Source: JAGTRP01 sp035255045 (GTDB taxonomy: Bacteria; Pseudomonadota; Gammaproteobacteria; Burkholderiales; Rhodocyclaceae). Taken from it: a stretch of DNA of 64,000 bases. Positions 63,062 through 64,000 of this stretch are shown piece after piece. Location of the stretch: contig DATFAA010000007.1 in assembly GCA_035255045.1 (NCBI GenBank), positions 69,897 to 133,896 on the forward strand. Reading direction: 5' to 3'. The translations under genes were made by a program, and so were the position numbers. The notes under the pieces were generated by a model that ran no database searches, had not been told where the DNA came from, and saw nothing but the letters and a program-made list of their open reading frames with translations. Every line of letters begins with the position of its first letter. Within the stretch, counting starts at the first letter, position 1.

Positions 63062-64000
63062 TTCCGGCTGGCGAACCAGGCGTCGGCCACCGCCACCGTG
63101 GCCGCGATGTCGGCCTCGGTGTGGGCGGCGGAGACGAAGCCCGCCTCGAAGGCCGAGGGCGCGAAGTAGTGGCCCGCTTCCAGCATGGCGTGGAAGAACT
63201 CGTTGAAGGCCTCCTTGTCGCAGCCCAGCGCCGCCTCGTAGGTCTCCGGGCAACTGTCGGCGAAATAGAGGCCGAACATGCCGCCGACGCTCTGGGCGGA
63301 GAAGGCCACGCCGTGGCGTTTGGCCGCCGCCACCAGGCCGTCGCAGAGCTGGCGGGTGCGGGTGGTAAGGCTCTCGTAGAAGCCGGGGGCCTGGATCAGC
63401 TTCAGGGTGGCGAGGCCAGCCGCCACCGCCACCGGGTTGCCCGACAGGGTGCCGGCCTGGTAGACCGGGCCGAGGGGGGCGATCTTCTGCATGATGTCCC
63501 GGCGGCCGCCGAAGGCGCCCACCGGCATGCCGCCGCCGATGACCTTGCCGAAGGTGGACAGGTCCGGGGTGATGCCGAAATGGCCCTGGGCGCTCTTCAG
63601 GCCCACCCGGAAGCCGGTCATGACCTCGTCGAAAATGAGCACGGCGCCGTGCTTGGCGGTCAGGTCCCGCATGGCTTCGAGGAATTCCTTGTGGGGCATG
63701 ATGAGGTTCATGTTGCCCACCACCGGCTCGACGATGACGGCGGCGATGCGATCGCCGTACTGGGCGAAGGCGTCCACCAGCTTCTGGGGATCGTTGTAGG
63801 GCAGCACCATGGTGTGCTGGGCGAGGTCGGCGGGAACACCGCCGGAGGACGGGTTGCCGAAGGTCAGAGCGCCCGAGCCGGCCTTCACCAGCAGGCTGTC
63901 GGAATGGCCGTGGTAACAGCCTTCGAACTTGATCAGCACATCCCGCCCAGTATAGCCCCGGGCCAACCGGATGGCGCTCATGGTGGCCTCGGTGCCGGAG
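63058..64000 (-). CDS. hemL: Glutamate-1-semialdehyde 2,1-aminomutase (5' end outside window)
   Basis: Converts glutamate-1-semialdehyde to 5-aminolevulinate in heme synthesis. The visible 314 codons run to the window edge; about 110 N-terminal residues are missing. Seen are IRLARGYTGRDVLIKFEGCYHGH, split as the PLP phosphate region, then LIFDEVMTGFRVG, and TFGKVIGGGMPVGAFGG with the PLP lysine, and PVYQAGTLSGNPVA. Heme demand by the many cytochromes here fits, but it is not linked to their operons. Confidence 0.95.
   Translation of the reverse strand, partial: SGTEATMSAIRLARGYTGRDVLIKFEGCYHGHSDSLLVKAGSGALTFGNPSSGGVPADLAQHTMVLPYNDPQKLVDAFAQYGDRIAAVIVEPVVGNMNLIMPHKEFLEAMRDLTAKHGAVLIFDEVMTGFRVGLKSAQGHFGITPDLSTFGKVIGGGMPVGAFGGRRDIMQKIAPLGPVYQAGTLSGNPVAVAAGLATLKLIQAPGFYESLTTRTRQLCDGLVAAAKRHGVAFSAQSVGGMFGLYFADSCPETYEAALGCDKEAFNEFFHAMLEAGHYFAPSAFEAGFVSAAHTEADIAATVAVADAWFASRK

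Overview
The window is about 64 kb of GC-rich (about two thirds by eye), densely packed chromosome from a Gram-negative bacterium. Gene content and order point to a betaproteobacterium, most likely Rhodocyclales-like. The hints are coxBA-ctaG-coxC-surf1 with ctaB/ctaA, a pcm-rhodanese-tolC-waaA block, an RNB nuclease-tonB-aroE-mtgA run and a CIRCE element in front of rpoH. The lineage is inferred, not proven. No rRNA, tRNA, CRISPR array, insertion sequence or phage gene was seen, and no gene-free stretch exceeds 300 bases. The largest gaps are about 230 bases at 7880-8108 and 27284-27517, where I see no clear element, and 273 bases at 53052-53324, which holds a TPP riboswitch.

Layout. 1-7.2 kb: a CDF metal exporter (cut by the left edge), a rhodanese, nadA, a YbhP-like phosphodiesterase paired with clsB, gluQRS, and an Aer-like aerotaxis receptor with a good FNR-type site upstream. 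7.2-7.9 kb: remnant of a zinc alcohol dehydrogenase. 8.1-13.2 kb: a ba3-type (B-family) oxidase operon with three c-type cytochromes carrying seven CXXCH sites. 13.3-18.5 kb: a HEPN-like membrane protein, an RhlE-type helicase, a YegD-like Hsp70, a DHFR-fold protein and rpoH under a perfect CIRCE operator. 18.5-26.8 kb: sco and a first caa3-type oxidase locus with its assembly genes (ctaG, surf1, a SCO-like protein, ctaB, ctaA). 27.5-31.6 kb: a second caa3-type locus with structural genes only.

32-41 kb is mostly housekeeping: mpl, tlpA-like, aroQ, accBC, prmA, a PfkB kinase and a glycine-zipper lipoprotein. 40.5-42.1 kb: a probable olsB-olsA ornithine-lipid pair. 42-48.7 kb: apaH, glmS, and LPS/capsule genes (nucleotide-sugar epimerase, WaaE-like transferase, waaC, waaA). 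48.7-51.7 kb: tetR-pcm-rhodanese-tolC on the minus strand. 51.7-55.5 kb: a two-domain alpha-carbonic anhydrase, then riboswitch-thiC-ykgJ ending in a terminator. 55.5-64 kb: uppP, a YqiA-like esterase, an RNB exonuclease, tonB, aroE, mtgA, mgtE, a sugE-type SMR exporter and hemL (cut by the right edge).

The central theme is aerobic respiration: three heme-copper oxidases lie within about 24 kb and probably share one set of heme A and copper assembly factors. The most unusual point is that subunit I of the first caa3 locus, the one sitting with the assembly genes, has leucine in place of the near-invariant K-channel lysine, while the second locus keeps it. Other points worth a look are two apparent CTG starts, an inverted repeat covering the olsB ribosome binding site, and six convergent gene pairs whose 3' ends overlap.
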